Shown here piece after piece: positions 1-11,312 of a DNA stretch of 64,000 nucleotides. Made by a program: the position numbers and the translations under genes. How positions within the stretch are numbered: the first letter of the stretch is position 1; every line of letters begins with the position of its first letter. Origin of the DNA: Trichobilharzia regenti (taxonomy: Eukaryota; Platyhelminthes; Trematoda; Strigeidida; Schistosomatidae); the NCBI GenBank assembly GCA_944472135.2, contig OX235270.1, positions 55,061,267-55,125,266 of the forward strand, written 5' to 3'. The notes under the pieces were generated by a model. It was given only the letters and a program-made list of their open reading frames with translations. It was not told where the DNA came from and made no database searches.

Positions 1-1082
1 TGTTTAATATAAGTGTTTACTGCAAGTAGGCATATCATAGTTCAGTCAATATAAACGCGGACTGTCCTGAAAAAGAAAACTATGCTGGTGTACACAATTT
101 GAGCTGTTGTAATGACAGGTGGCGGCTAAAAGTGTAATCAATATTTCGAGCCAATGGTTGCAGATCTGATCATGTGGATATGATAACCCTACTAACTGGA
201 CAACCTTGGGACTAACTGTACACCTTTCTCGCTTCATCGTCTAACCAATTCCCAATCGCCAACCGATCAGAACAATTCATTTTCCACTAACCTAGCCAAA
301 TTCTAATGCAGTTAGGATTGCATAAACGTGATGTGTTTCTTCCTAATAAAAGTCCATATCCTTACAGTCACAGGCCAGTCTTCGTTTTTTGATTTATGCA
401 AGGCTCAGTGAATCAGAAAGTACTAAAGACGAATGGGTGTGTTTGTATTCAGCTGAGATGTCGATAGCGTTCAGACTTACCATACCCATGTATAAACCCA
501 CTCGGTCACATCAGATACTGAGAAACACTTGTAATGTTACCTCCGTTTATTTAGTGTTTTCTGTTTTAATAAGTGTAATACCGCATCGCAGGAGAATAGC
601 ATGATGTTTATACTACTGATTAGCCAATATGAGTAGTTAGTGGTGGTGCGGCTCAAAATAGTTCACAATGGTGCAGATGCATTGACTCTTGTAATCTCGC
701 ATGCCCATTAACCCCTCATGTATTCTCATGTAGATGCTATTTCTCCTGAACGTTACTGCTTAACATAGTTCTTTCGAATCTATTTTTCTCCCTACCTTTG
801 TGTACCATGTTGAGAATGTCAACTTGAAGTACTGTACCACAGTGCAAAGTTCAATGTTGAAGATTAGTCCGTCATGAATAACTGGATAAAATTAACATAA
901 ACTAGTAGTGCTTGCCGGCCACATCAAAGTGATATAAACAATGGACGGCAGTTCCGTTCATTTTGAGGTCGTGATTTGCAGTTTACACAGATCGAGGTGC
1001 AATTTCACTGGTCTCCTTTGTAAACTGGAAATTTTCAGGTCTGCTTGATACCATAAGTGGTAATCAAAAAACTAAGTATAAT
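1..1082. other. No gene recognised (left flank of ERG gene)
   Basis: Short frames on both strands here have no recognisable domain. The next ERG exon after the pore exon should encode the rest of S6, the C-linker and the cyclic-nucleotide-binding domain. I looked for it between 1 and 1988 on the minus strand and did not find it, so it probably lies left of the window. Confidence 0.5.
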
Positions 1083-1273
1083 TTTTTTATTTTTGATTAC
1101 AGCTTGACTTCATACCGAATTTTCGGTACATGTATGGAATTTTCAGCATGTGATATCGGTAGCCCAAATTTTGCAGGCCGGCCATAGATATCAGGTGTGC
1201 GTCGGCAGGGGATCGAATCCCGGACCATTTGCATGGTCGGGGAGGTTCATAACCACTGTGCCACCGACGCAAA
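1083..1273 (-). repeat. tRNA-derived SINE, copy 1
   Basis: On the minus strand the element starts with a tRNA-like head at about 1270. A 7-bp GCGTCGG/CCGACGC acceptor-like pairing encloses an A-box-like TGGCACAGTGG and a B-box-like GATTCGATCCC, the two internal RNA polymerase III promoter blocks. The body continues to about 1083 and ends in A/T-rich sequence. A second copy of the same head and body lies at 6945-7093. No plausible anticodon stem is seen, so it is a SINE and not a tRNA gene. It lies in the 3' part of the ERG gene or its intron. Confidence 0.75.
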
Positions 1274-1988
1274 ATGTATGACGCTATAGACTTACTACCG
1301 ATTGGCTGAAATGAATAGTCGTATACCGCTCACAACAACTAGCAGTGCTTTTTACCGAAGCCATAGTCTGGTCTGACTGTCTAGCCCGTGTTCCTAGTTG
1401 ATGCGATTGGTATACAACTACTTATCCCAATCAATAATAAGTAAGTATATAGTGTCACCTAGAAATTTCAGGAGACCAGCAGCATCATCATACGACAAAT
1501 ATTGCTTCAAGTAGTACGAATCTTTTTCGAATAAAATAAAAATTACACCGTATCACCTACGGCCTAACGCAAACAAGAAGAAAAAACGCAAAGAAAACAC
1601 TTATAGTGTAAATAGCAAGCTTTCACACACAGACATACATCAAAACTTTTAGGGATAAAAATGGAAGAAAAACTGCATTATGATGTTACTTTTAAGGAAA
1701 GGTCAAATAAGGAGAAAGAAATGACTGGTAGTATCCATGTGTGTTTAAACGCAAACACACCTTAACAAGTAAACATCATTATCATCCTTAATTGACAGAG
1801 AACACTGAATAGAATCAATCAACCTACCAATCAATCAATATAATTTTTGAAAATAAACAAATAAATAGGCGAAAGATATGTAATACTTTAAACCAATAAC
1901 TGATGCAAGGCGAAAAGACAAAGTAAAAGGTAGGCTGAAATGTTGGTGGTGGACTGTGGAAAGACAACAGTCACAACACGAAACTTAC
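1274..1988. other. Probable intron, nothing recognised
   Basis: This is A/T-rich sequence next to the ERG pore exon, which ends with a donor site at 1983-1988. No coding similarity was seen on either strand. Confidence 0.5.
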
Positions 1989-2230
1989 ATCCAACTAGCA
2001 TAACAACAATGGAGAAAATTTTTTCAGCATTTGTATTCGGGCTGACATTTCCAAAACCGATTGATGTAAGACTAGAAAATGTGAAATATAGTGCTGTGAT
2101 ATATTTTGTTTTCAAATCCGGACCTGAATTCGGTTGATCAGTATAATATTGTTCTGTATGTATAGCAAGTGTGTCTAACCAACCAATTTTCGGTTCCCTA
2201 TACAAATGCTCTGCATGACCAATGGCATAC
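1989..2230 (-). CDS. erg: ERG-type K+ channel exon: pore helix, selectivity filter, start of S6
   Basis: This exon encodes the end of S5, the turret and the pore of a KCNH voltage-gated potassium channel in the plasma membrane. The filter and its flank read [22 protein letters not shown] is the KCNH filter, and the SPNTN that follows points to ERG (KCNH2/6/7), since EAG has AAETD and ELK CANTD. The acceptor AG is at 2231-2232 and the donor GTAAGT at 1983-1988. The 242-nt exon takes one base to finish the Tyr codon begun upstream (…CIW|Y) and ends with one base of the next codon, where the family has Ser (VMLVG|S). The turret ([16 protein letters not shown]…) has the usual ERG spacing. An RTE fragment begins only about 95 bp upstream in the preceding intron. 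Confidence 0.93.
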
Positions 2231-2325
2231 CTATAAAGAAACGAAACAAGAGGAAATATGTAGAAGTGCTTCTTTTGAAAAGGAAAAAACAACTAGTTCT
2301 CCTAAAAGCTTTGTTTTTAAACTGA

Positions 2326-3895
2326 TTTATTATTATTGCTCCCTTGGGTTCCTAGTGGAACATAGGGCTTCAACTGCACTTCTCCACTTGCCTCTGTCTT
2401 CCTTCTGCTGTACTTTTACCTGCATCCATGTTAGTCCATACTCTTTCAACTCCTCTTCACACCATCTCCTCCATGTCACCCTTGGACGTCCCACACGCCG
2501 CTTCCCTTTAGGCCTGGTTCCACTCGACCAATGGCTTGACGCGCGCGCGATGTCACCCAGCGTTCTCCTCAACGAGTGTCCGATCCATCTCCACTTTCTC
2601 CTGCATATTTGTTGGGCGGCGATTGGTTCTTGCTTTGTTTGTTTCCATAGTTCCTTGTTGGTGATTCTCTCCGACCCGGCCATCTGATCTTGAGTATAGA
2701 GCCAGCGAAGACAGTTGTTGATAAAGGTCTGCAACAGGCTGTTGGAAATATTCTTTGTGACCCGTCCGCCAAGTTTCTGATCCGTATATAAGAACTGACT
2801 GACTTGACTCTGTTTGTATTGAAAATCCGACCGGATTCTGTTGTTGATGCTGAGTGACGAAGATTTCCTTCCAGATTGGTTTCAGGTTGATGAATTTGTT
2901 TCTCGTCTTCCCCATTCTCCCTCGATTTGACATCCTCGTCCCTTCCAACTGCCTGTAGTTGAGACAATGCTCCCTAGATAAGTGAACGAAGTGACCTCTT
3001 TCAAGTCCCTCCCGTTGATGGTGATTGACGCTGGATGTTGCTTTTGTTGTTGTTGTTGGTTGGTTGGTTATTTTGATAACCTCCGTCTTGTCTATGTTCA
3101 CTTGAAGTCCTGTCTTCGCCGGCTGCTTCTTCGACCAGTTTGTTGGTTTTCACTTGTAAGTCTTCGATTTTGTGACAGTGACATCAAACATAAATCATCC
3201 ACGTGCGAAATCCAGATCTTCCAGGTTCTTCGCGTCGGTCCAGGATATCCCTTTCTTCTCGTTTCCCACTCGCTGTCTGACGCATAATCCAGTCAGTCCA
3301 CCACAATTAGGAATATCATCGTGGGTGATAATAAGCACCCTTTTCTGACTCCTGTGTTTACTCCAAACGCCTCGCTGAGTTTTCCGTTGTGGATGACTTG
3401 ACATGTGCCGTTGTCGTACAGTCGTTGAATAAGGTTGATGAATATTTGGGGTACGCCATAGTACTCGAGTAGTTTCGAAATTACTTCGCGGTCAACGCTG
3501 TCTACCGAAGGCCTTCTCAAAGTGTATAAAGTTGAGTTAGAGGTTTGATTGGCATTCCATGCTTTGTTTTGTGATGATGATGGGTAGAGTTGCAATTTGG
3601 TCAGTACATGATTTGCCTTCCCTGAATCCAGCTTGTTCTGGTTGGAGTTCTGCATCCAGTGCGTCCTTCATTCTCTCCAGGATGATGCGACTCGGGATTT
3701 TACTTGGCGTCGACAGGAGCATGATTCCTCGCCAGTTCTTGCAGAGTCCTAAGTCGCCCCGATTTACTGGGATTTTATTGAGAATGGTAAAGTTCACCAG
3801 GTACAAATGAGAACGATTGACATTTGTTGATGTAAGTTGTGATAGATAAGCCATGAAATCTTGAATCCAGTGACTGGGTGACAATCTATTTTTTC
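2326..3895 (-). mobile_element. RTE-like non-LTR retrotransposon, 5'-truncated and decayed
   Basis: Minus-strand frames give pieces of an RTE-clade reverse transcriptase in order. CKNWRGIMLLSTPSK and EQAGFREGKSCTDQI lie at about 3560-3770, VDREVISKLLEYYGVPQ and TGVRKGCLLSP at about 3350-3520, and the C-terminal RRKWRWIGHSLRRTLGD with GKRRVGRPRVTWRRW at 2400-2620. The pieces are in different frames with stops and frameshifts, and the FADD region is not recognisable, so it is dead. The 3' end is a short AATAAT-type tail at about 2326-2340. It sits in the intron between the S4-S5 and pore exons, in the same orientation as the gene. A related 3' fragment lies at 35706-36400 and is duplicated at 53700-54394. 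Confidence 0.85.
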
Positions 3896-4684
3896 CGGAT
3901 GTTGAATAAGAGAATGTGTAAAGTCATTGGTGTGAACTGATAAAATCTGTCGAAATTAAAGTGAAACTTCTTTCAAATTGTCCTTGTTTTTCAATGGTGT
4001 TTTAACTGATATCGATTCATTTATTACGAACTACTCTGGAAAAGTGTTTAGTAGCCTAATTTATAGCAGATAGGTTAGTTTATTCAGCAGGAACTCTAGT
4101 GCTTATAAACTGTCTTAATAGAAGTATGTGCCGACAGTATTTCATCTTGTGAAACGAGGTGACAGAATGCAAAATTACCGGAGTTTCACCGCCAAAAAGC
4201 ATTCATTATTATAACTTTAAGTGATACAAATAAGATAGATGTTTATACCATTAATAAAAGCATACTATAACAGTATCACTGTTTAAGAGTCCATTACAAA
4301 AGATAATTCAAAATCTTCATCAAACAGATTCCCAGGTACGATTAATTCACATAAAATAAGCAGCCTTTCATATTCCTGAAAAATTGTGCTGCATCCGTGT
4401 GTTGCACAGTTTACAGTAAACTATTTGTTTAACAGAATTCAATCAGAGAAACAGGAAAGAACAATATTTTTGTTAATTGTTTAGCAAACATAAATCCTCG
4501 GTTCGTGGGATTTGCTGCTTGGCCTTCAGTTAGTGGGTCATGTATTCGATCGTCTTTTACTTAACAGGGTAAACAAAGTCAAGTGCAGGTACATTAAGTG
4601 TAAATTCCCACTCATTTATTTTATGTGGTCTTCAAAATAAAACAATGCTAAACACAATGAAACATAAAAGTCACATCCACTTAC
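3896..4684. other. ERG intron, nothing recognised
   Basis: A/T-rich intron between the RTE fragment and the S4-S5 exon. No coding similarity or repeat was seen. Confidence 0.6.
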
Positions 4685-4839
4685 CAAATACAAGCCAACC
4701 AATGGGCGATTAAAGCAAATAAGGCTGTTAATAATATTAAAATTGAAGCACCATACTCTGAATATCTATCCAATTTTCGAACAATACCAACTAGACGGAG
4801 AAGACGAGCTGATTTTAAAAGGCCAGTTAGTGCAGTAGG
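4685..4839 (-). CDS. erg: ERG-type K+ channel exon: voltage sensor S4 and S5
   Basis: The exon encodes [20 protein letters not shown], the regularly spaced Arg/Lys S4 voltage sensor, followed by RYSEYGAS and the S5 helix ending [11 protein letters not shown]. This is the ERG pattern ([20 protein letters not shown] in known family members). One S4 position that is Arg in vertebrate ERG is Gly here (LVG versus LVR). The acceptor AG is at 4840-4841 and the donor GTAAGTG starts at 4684. The exon is 155 nt, starts in phase 0 and ends two bases into the Trp codon that the pore exon completes. It is too short to show as a free-standing open reading frame and was found by reading between the neighbouring exons. 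Confidence 0.93.
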
Positions 4840-4841
4840 CT

Positions 4842-5425
4842 AGAGGAATTTTTACAAAAAACAAACGAAAACACTAGGAAGAGCAAATCAAAATTCACAA
4901 GAATACTGAACAGACGCCTCCTCCTAGATTTTATTGGTTTTTTTTTAGCGAAAGTAACGGAAAATTTCGACCTGTTAAATGGCAAACAAAGTTGAGTCGC
5001 TTATTTGCAGTTATAAAGGAGGAATAAGGTCACAGTCAGTGAACCACCATAGTCACACGGTCAAGTTGAATCTACCACTCAACAGTTCACAATGCCTTCT
5101 ATAAGCTACTCCAAAAGTGAGCTGATGGTGAAACAAGGATCATCCTACTTATAGTTGTAACATTCACTACCATGTAGTCTTTCCAATCACTGAAACATTC
5201 CATATCCCATCAACATACGACTCGCAACACCAACTACTTTTGTTATCCTTAATGCATTTTTCCTAGATTTATAATATTTTGGAGCTTACGATGACATTTA
5301 CGTCATAACTTCTGTTTGGTTTTACACCTTTTATTTTCATGTGCTAAAACAAAGCGTGGAATCATACATGGTGATATTACATCTTGTATCAATAATGAAC
5401 GACTTTCTAATTTTTTTCATTCCTT
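4842..5425. other. ERG intron, nothing recognised
   Basis: Part of the 6.1-kb intron between the S2-S3 and S4-S5 exons. No coding similarity was seen. Confidence 0.6.
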
Positions 5426-5429
5426 CACG

Positions 5430-5645
5430 TTCCCAGTGGAACACAGGGCTTCAAGCAAGAGACTTGAAGTTTACTTAGCAGTGGTGTTTATTTTTAGAGG
5501 ATGGGGTTGCTAGCCTCATGCCCAACCTTTCCTTTTTACCAGTTTTATTACTGGCTTAGTGAGGTAAAGGAGTGCATCGGCTGGGGATCGAAAACCGGAA
5601 AACACGCGTGGTCGGCGAGCATTCTGCCGCTCTGCCACCGACACA
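5430..5645 (-). repeat. tRNA-derived SINE with an RTE-like 3' tail
   Basis: The minus strand starts at about 5642 with a tRNA-like head: GTGTCGGTGGCAGAGCGG holds an A-box, and a weaker B-box TTTTCGATCCCC follows. Downstream is a body ending at 5430-5455 in about 25 bp that match the 3' terminal region of the RTE elements at 2344-2370 and 35730-35755, apart from two transitions. Sharing a 3' tail with a LINE is the usual sign that a SINE is mobilised by that LINE's reverse transcriptase. It lies in an ERG intron. Confidence 0.7.
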
Positions 5646-5849
5646 CGACTTTCTAATTAGTAGAATTATTAGCTTATTTTCTAAATGAGTGCTGATGCAA
5701 AAGCACAAAAGCTCAGATGTTTTTCTTTTGCCTTCAGTATTCTTCTACCGCTTAAGAGCGCAGGTTTAATACTAGAGCATAGCCGAAACACAAATAAATT
5801 TCAGCAGTATCTATCTTTTATCAAAATACTCATTAAACATTTAAGACAT

Positions 5850-5872
5850 ACACACACACACACACACACACG
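5850..5872. repeat. (CA)n microsatellite
   Basis: About eleven CA units in an ERG intron. Confidence 0.95.
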
Positions 5873-6944
5873 ATATTTTTTGTTTACAGCTATATTCGGA
5901 TGTGTGATTACAAAAGAAGGACAACATTTAGTCTTGTTGACAGAAAATAGTTCCAAAAAGCAGCAGGAGATTAACACGTCAGAGTTACAAAGGAGTTTTT
6001 AAAATATAAAAAGACTGTAGAGAAATCAACATACTAGTTAAAAAGCAGTGTCTTAATAGATATAAAGGTTAACGGCTAGAGTGAAGGAGACAGTGAAACT
6101 ATGAAACGAATGGCCAAAGTAAGAGTAAACAGCAGTGGACTTATGTCTTTTCAGACTGCTAACAGTATAAATACGATGGGAACATTGAGTCCTAATTAAG
6201 ACGAAAATGGTGAAGACGAGACGAAATTTGACACAGCCGATGGATAAATAATATGGAGGTTGTTACCATATAAATTGACGACAATTGTTGTGCTATAATC
6301 TTTTAGGACAATCTCTATTGAGTTGTTTGGTATGTATGAGAAGACAATTAGTTAGGAGACAACCTCATCACAAGCGTCCACTGTACTCAAAAAATGAGTC
6401 CTGGAGTAGTGACACTGTTATAGAAAGATAACCTGTTCAGAAATTTCAGATGTTCAGGCTAAAGTATCTGCATGTTCTTTTCCTTAAACAGCAGAAATGC
6501 ATACTTGTCATATTCATCGACAAAATACAGCAGATATGAGTTAAGTTCAGAAAAGTTTTTAACAAAATTACTGTTTAACACTAATAGCTAGTTGCAAAGG
6601 GGATAGAGAGTAACTTTAAAAATTATCTGATAGAGAAGTAATATTTTCACATAAAAAAGCTGATCAATTAGTTAATCCACAAATTTTAATTAAGCCATTG
6701 GTCTGAAAGTCTGTTTTCACTAGAGAGAACTTCCGTCTAGTCGAATTGCAGACGGTAAGGAAAAGACATAAAACAAACAAAAATATCAGCGAGGTGGAAC
6801 ATCACTGAAATTAGTAAACAAGGGATTTTTCCGATAGTTGATTTTCGACATTTGATGAGGCTTATTATTGCTATAATGCGTTCATTTTTTTGGAAGACTT
6901 ATACTGCATATATATATGTATATATATGATTGCACACAGTATTT
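5873..6944. other. ERG intron, nothing recognised
   Basis: A/T-rich, without recognisable coding or repeat content apart from a short TATATG run at about 6908-6928 just before the next SINE. Confidence 0.5.
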
Positions 6945-7093
6945 CTAGTACAATTATGGAATTTTCAGCCTGTGATATCGGTAGCCCAAGTTTTGCAGGC
7001 CGACCATAGATATCGCGTGTGCGTCGGCAGGGGATCGAACCCCGGACCATGTGCATGGTCAGTGGGAGTCCTAGCCACTGTGCGACCGATGCA
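6945..7093 (-). repeat. tRNA-derived SINE, copy 2
   Basis: Second copy of the SINE at 1083-1273. The head at about 7092 reads GCATCGGTCGCACAGTGG with a near-perfect B-box GGTTCGATCCC. The body is shared with copy 1 through GGGCTACCGATATCAC and GCTGAAAATTCCA. The acceptor-like pairing is weakened by one change compared with copy 1. Confidence 0.75.
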
Positions 7094-7488
7094 AGGTGTG
7101 CAGGTGCACCCATGTGGTGAGTTGCCATCACATGAAAAATAAGTGGAACTGAATGCTCCTATCATAAAGACGATCTGCACACATTATGACATCAAAGCAT
7201 TTATTGGGAAAATGGGGAAAGGTGAAAGGGAACTAAGATAGCAGAAGATAAGTTAAGAAATGATGAAGTTACCTTAACCCAGCGATGAAACCTTTCCAAA
7301 GAAAAAAAATAGTAGTTGAAACCCAATCAAAATAAGCCCATCCTGGACTAAACATCTGGTGTGCTGTAATGCTGCAGACGAATTATGTACTTTAGGGATA
7401 CATATTGTTTTATTTTTCCATTTTTACAGAAATATTTACCGTGTCATTTGAATTGACAAGGGTTAATTTACTCACAAGAAATTCTTTT

Positions 7489-7564
7489 GACGGTTTGAAG
7501 TATTCAGGTGTTTAGTGGATTAACCACATTAATAGAACACAAGTTAGGAAGGTAAGGCAAATAC
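7489..7564. repeat. 76-bp dispersed repeat, copy 1
   Basis: It matches 8759-8834 with seven substitutions in 76 bases and no gaps. Copy 1 has no flanking inverted arms. Family unknown. Confidence 0.8.
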
Positions 7565-7599
7565 GTCAATCAGTAGTCTTAAGTTTGCAGAGCTAGAAA

Positions 7600-8726
7600 T
7601 GTCTGGGTGACGTGTTACAATATCATCTTTCATCCTACATAATGGTGTTTATGAGAACGTAATTTTTCGGGATGAGATACTACACATACTGCAAAGTCGG
7701 TTGCTTTTTACATGTGTAATAAAAACACCAGTGAACATAAATTGTATGTTCATTGATTTGATTACACTTGAGATATTTAACAAATTTAATGTGGAGCTAA
7801 TTTAGCTTCTATGTAGTAGATACGTTCTTTGGTCTTTTTTCCTTTGGACTTAGATTATGCATTATCCAAGAAGGTCTGTTCTGGATCGGTACTAGTCAAT
7901 AAGTGAACAAAACAATTGGTACTAGTCTTTACTTTCTTTTGCATACCAAGTTGATTTCATCTTTATTGAGATTGAGTCTTTCTAAAACAAAAAAATGATA
8001 GCATTGTCGATAAAAATAGGCGGTCACTTATTTTTACAATGATTAATAAATGTATGAACAGACTGTTTGAATATCAGTTGTATTTTTCTCTTCCCTACTC
8101 CCAACCCTCTTATTTTTCCTCGAATTTTACCTGATAAAACTTTGCTGTGGGTGAAAACGCCCAAAAGAAGCCTCAATTTGCTTTTTTAGAGAGAGAGAGA
8201 AAAGTTAATTAGATTATAAGAGCCTACGTACATTCTTCCTATGACTCGCTATCCTTTGGAATAAACACATCTATATAAAAATATATTAGTTGACATAAAA
8301 CTCAAATGACCTTCACAAGATGAAAACAAGTAATAGTAAGAAAGTATACACAGAGTGGAAATTCACCTCTATAAAAGTCTTATTTTTTGCAACCTAGTGA
8401 TGAAAGTTCGAGAAACAGGGAAAGTTGTAGTGGTTACACACACAACTTAGTTGCTATAGTGAAATAATGGGAGATGTGTCAGGCGAATATGAACATCCAC
8501 CAGTTCACATGACCTGTTTACAATCAAAATGTATTTGTGAAAAATACGAAGTATGCAATACAGTAGAAGTGATCGTGAACTTGACATGCATAAAGAATTA
8601 TGGGTTTCATTGGTTTTGGTTGTCGATTTATATTTCTATTCAAGAACTATTGTTTTTACAAAGAACATTGAAAAAATGATAAATTCAGAAAACGATTATT
8701 TCAAGGAATACATTTGAGCAAATAAC
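7600..8726. other. ERG intron, nothing recognised
   Basis: A/T-rich sequence with a short GA run at about 8187-8200. The 70-codon frame at 8467 shows no domain and no splice context. Confidence 0.5.
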
Positions 8727-8871
8727 GTATAATTATATTTCAATAGTTTACACACAATGACGGTTTGAAGTATTCAGGTGTTTAGTGGATTAGTCACACT
8801 AACAGAACACAACTTAGGCAGGTAAGGCGAATACAATATATTGTGTGTAAACGATTGAAATATAATTATAC
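8727..8871. repeat. Foldback element: 32-bp inverted arms around the 76-bp repeat
   Basis: Bases 8727-8758 and 8840-8871 are inverted copies of each other with one mismatch in 32. They enclose copy 2 of the 76-bp repeat (8759-8834). The arrangement resembles a small foldback or MITE-like insertion, but no target duplication is obvious. Confidence 0.75.
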
Positions 8872-10363
8872 TTTATTTGATCTAATCCACAATGCTCAAA
8901 CTCTTTACTGATATTAGCATTTGAGCAACTCTAATCAATACTGAGTAGTGCCGATGAGGACTTCGAATTTATTATTCTAAACATTTCGGAGACACCTAAA
9001 CAACATAAATACACTAGCATTATCTCTTTGTCTAATCACTCATTTTTATTGAATTCATTAAGTAATTTGATGTACTTAATGACTTAAGTATTTATCCTTT
9101 TTTCCTCTAAGCGAAGTAAAATCTAATTATTTACGTAATAGTTGTTTTGAGAACGGGTGTACACTATCGGTAGTCATTGTGTAATTTCTTAATATCTTCA
9201 GGAACCAATTTTGTGGTGAATCTTGCGCTGCCCTGGTGATAACAAAAAATAAACGAAAATATTCATGAGTCACCCTTTTTCATGTTTAGAAAACTCTACT
9301 CTCTGATTTAAACATGAATCACCCTACCTTGTTTCTTTTCTTTCCTTTTTTCTATCGGCTACTAGATAAAACGTTTTCTTTAGTTGCGTAATCTACTTTT
9401 TTTGTTGTGCTTTTTTAGGCAAACCTTGTTTCTATACACACACATATATACGCAACCATGTTTTTTGTTTCCAAGCCTAATTATCTAATTATTCTATAAA
9501 TAGTCAGTGTTTGTAACTCCTAATCAGTTAAATCATTCCGGACTAATGTTACTCTTAATTCCTACCAATTACTCTTTATGATCGTGGAAAAGTATGTTCA
9601 TATCTTTAATGTAATTCATATTTTTTATCGTTCAGGTTGTAACCAGTTGAGAAGAATCCTCAAAATAATAAAAGATGAGCTCATATTATCCTGGTACAAT
9701 TGTTGTTCTTGCTCTGTTCAATTCTGAGTAATTGTATCAGTTATGTTATCGCCACCACCACCTATTACTCAATAAAAAAACTAGCATATATTTTTTGGTA
9801 GATGTCAATACGATTCTACAGCCTTTGAAGATGACTTTATCAATAGGAAGTTTAATTTGTTGGATTGTCTCTTAATTTCTCTTAATTCAATGTATACCTG
9901 TCTCTTTGTGTTTGATCCGTTTTATTCTCTTCTGACAGAATGTTGCAAGAAAAACACACTCTTTACTTGTTATTCGTAGATGTTAGAGCCTTATAATATT
10001 GAGTGAAGATCTAATAACAGATCAGTTAACTTGATATAAAACAATCATACCGAAATACTCACATAACTTTCTGATTTTTCTAACAGATTTATTATTTCTT
10101 ACTCTCTGATTTTGTTGACCACAACGCTTTATATTTTGTTGATATTAGGGGATTAGCAACAAATTTAACAGGACTGATACTCTTTGCCAAATAGTTAAAG
10201 GCGACAACCCTAAATTATTACTAAATGAACATTTCCAACTCTTCGTAACCAAATATCCGCTTGAATAAAGAACATTATACCTAGCTTCACTAAAGCAAGT
10301 GAACTGATGAACGCACATAAAATTGGTCAACTGCAGGGATCTTATCTTTCAGGTTATTGAACA
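8872..10363. other. ERG intron, nothing recognised
   Basis: A/T-rich intron sequence, no coding similarity seen. Confidence 0.5.
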
Positions 10364-10412
10364 GCATCTAAATGAAAGCATTACATTGATTGTAATGCTT
10401 TCATTTAGATGC
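10364..10412. repeat. Perfect 22-bp inverted repeat with a 5-base loop
   Basis: Bases 10364-10385 are the exact reverse complement of 10391-10412, with loop TTGAT. It lies in the intron after the S2-S3 exon and would form a 22-bp hairpin in the channel pre-mRNA or in an antisense transcript. Nothing else shows that it is processed. Confidence 0.85.
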
Positions 10413-10965
10413 GTCAATTTCATAGTATCTCTTTTCTACCACCACTCGAACATTAAAGTAGTTTGCAGCTGATGAGAACCTGTGAAATAGAATGATATCA
10501 TTTTATACTGCAAATTTCGTCTTCCTTTCTTTATCGAAATTTATCAAGGGAACCAAATGTATGATTCACATATTTATACAGTTGTATATGATTCATTTGA
10601 AGAAGTCAGTCATTGAAAGTCAATCAATGTCTTGTTATGTTAACCAACTTGTTTTAATGACTGCCCATTTCAAAATGATCAATGGTGACTGCTAAGCACT
10701 GAAGACTTTACACCGAACAGATAGATTGCGATTATAGCCGACACAACTGATTTTGATTCACATAGAATTATTGTATCAACTTTAATTAGTATTCTTAATT
10801 GGAGACAAAAATATTTGTTTCACAATTTATTTCAAAAATCACTAAAGCCATAAATAACCTAGTCTACAGGTGGATAAAAAAAAACATCTAGGTAACTGAG
10901 ACAGAGAGGAGGAGATATACACAAAAGGGAAAAAAGCCTGTTGGTAAAAACTGCCTTTTACTTAC

Positions 10966-11310
10966 TTGATCTCCAGATGAACGATAAAACAACAGATCGA
11001 ATGGGATAGCTGCTACCAGATCAATTATAAACCAGCCTTTGATATAATGAGCAGCGATACGCTTGGGGTGTGAAACAACTTCATCATTTTTATTCACATA
11101 GGTAGTACGAAAATTAATCAGAATGTCAATTATGAACATGATATCGACTAGAATGTCAACAGTTGACAATAATTTTGACGCACCCTGAGAAGTTGTAGTC
11201 GAAGACGACGACTGGACAGAATGAATGTTCAATGTTGAATTATTCATAGTCGACGATTTATTTCGTAGATAACTAGTACCAATAACGTTTGCAGAGGAGG
11301 TATTTCCTGA
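10966..11310 (-). CDS. erg: ERG-type K+ channel exon: S1-S2 loop, S2, S3
   Basis: The exon encodes a Ser/Thr/Asn-rich S1-S2 loop, then S2 ([19 protein letters not shown]), the signature [19 protein letters not shown], and S3 ([18 protein letters not shown]). The S2 and S3 acidic residues that pair with S4 arginines are present. The acceptor AG is at 11311-11312 and the donor GTAAGT at 10960-10965. The 345-nt exon is phase 0 at both ends and joins …SSGDQ to PTALTGLL of the S4-S5 exon. The S1-S2 loop is longer than in vertebrate ERG, with a run of low-complexity Ser/Thr/Asn of about 40 residues before S2. Confidence 0.92.
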
Positions 11311-11312
11311 CT

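Noticed and set aside
1202..1273. Possible tRNA gene on the minus strand (A and B boxes, acceptor pairing); same at 7020-7093
   Set aside because: No convincing anticodon stem, and the tRNA-like head is fused to a shared body and tail, so it is a SINE.
1888..1988. Continuation of the pore frame to 1888 as coding sequence
   Set aside because: After VMLVG the frame departs from the family (CKFRVVTV…), exactly at a GTAAGT donor, so this part is intron.
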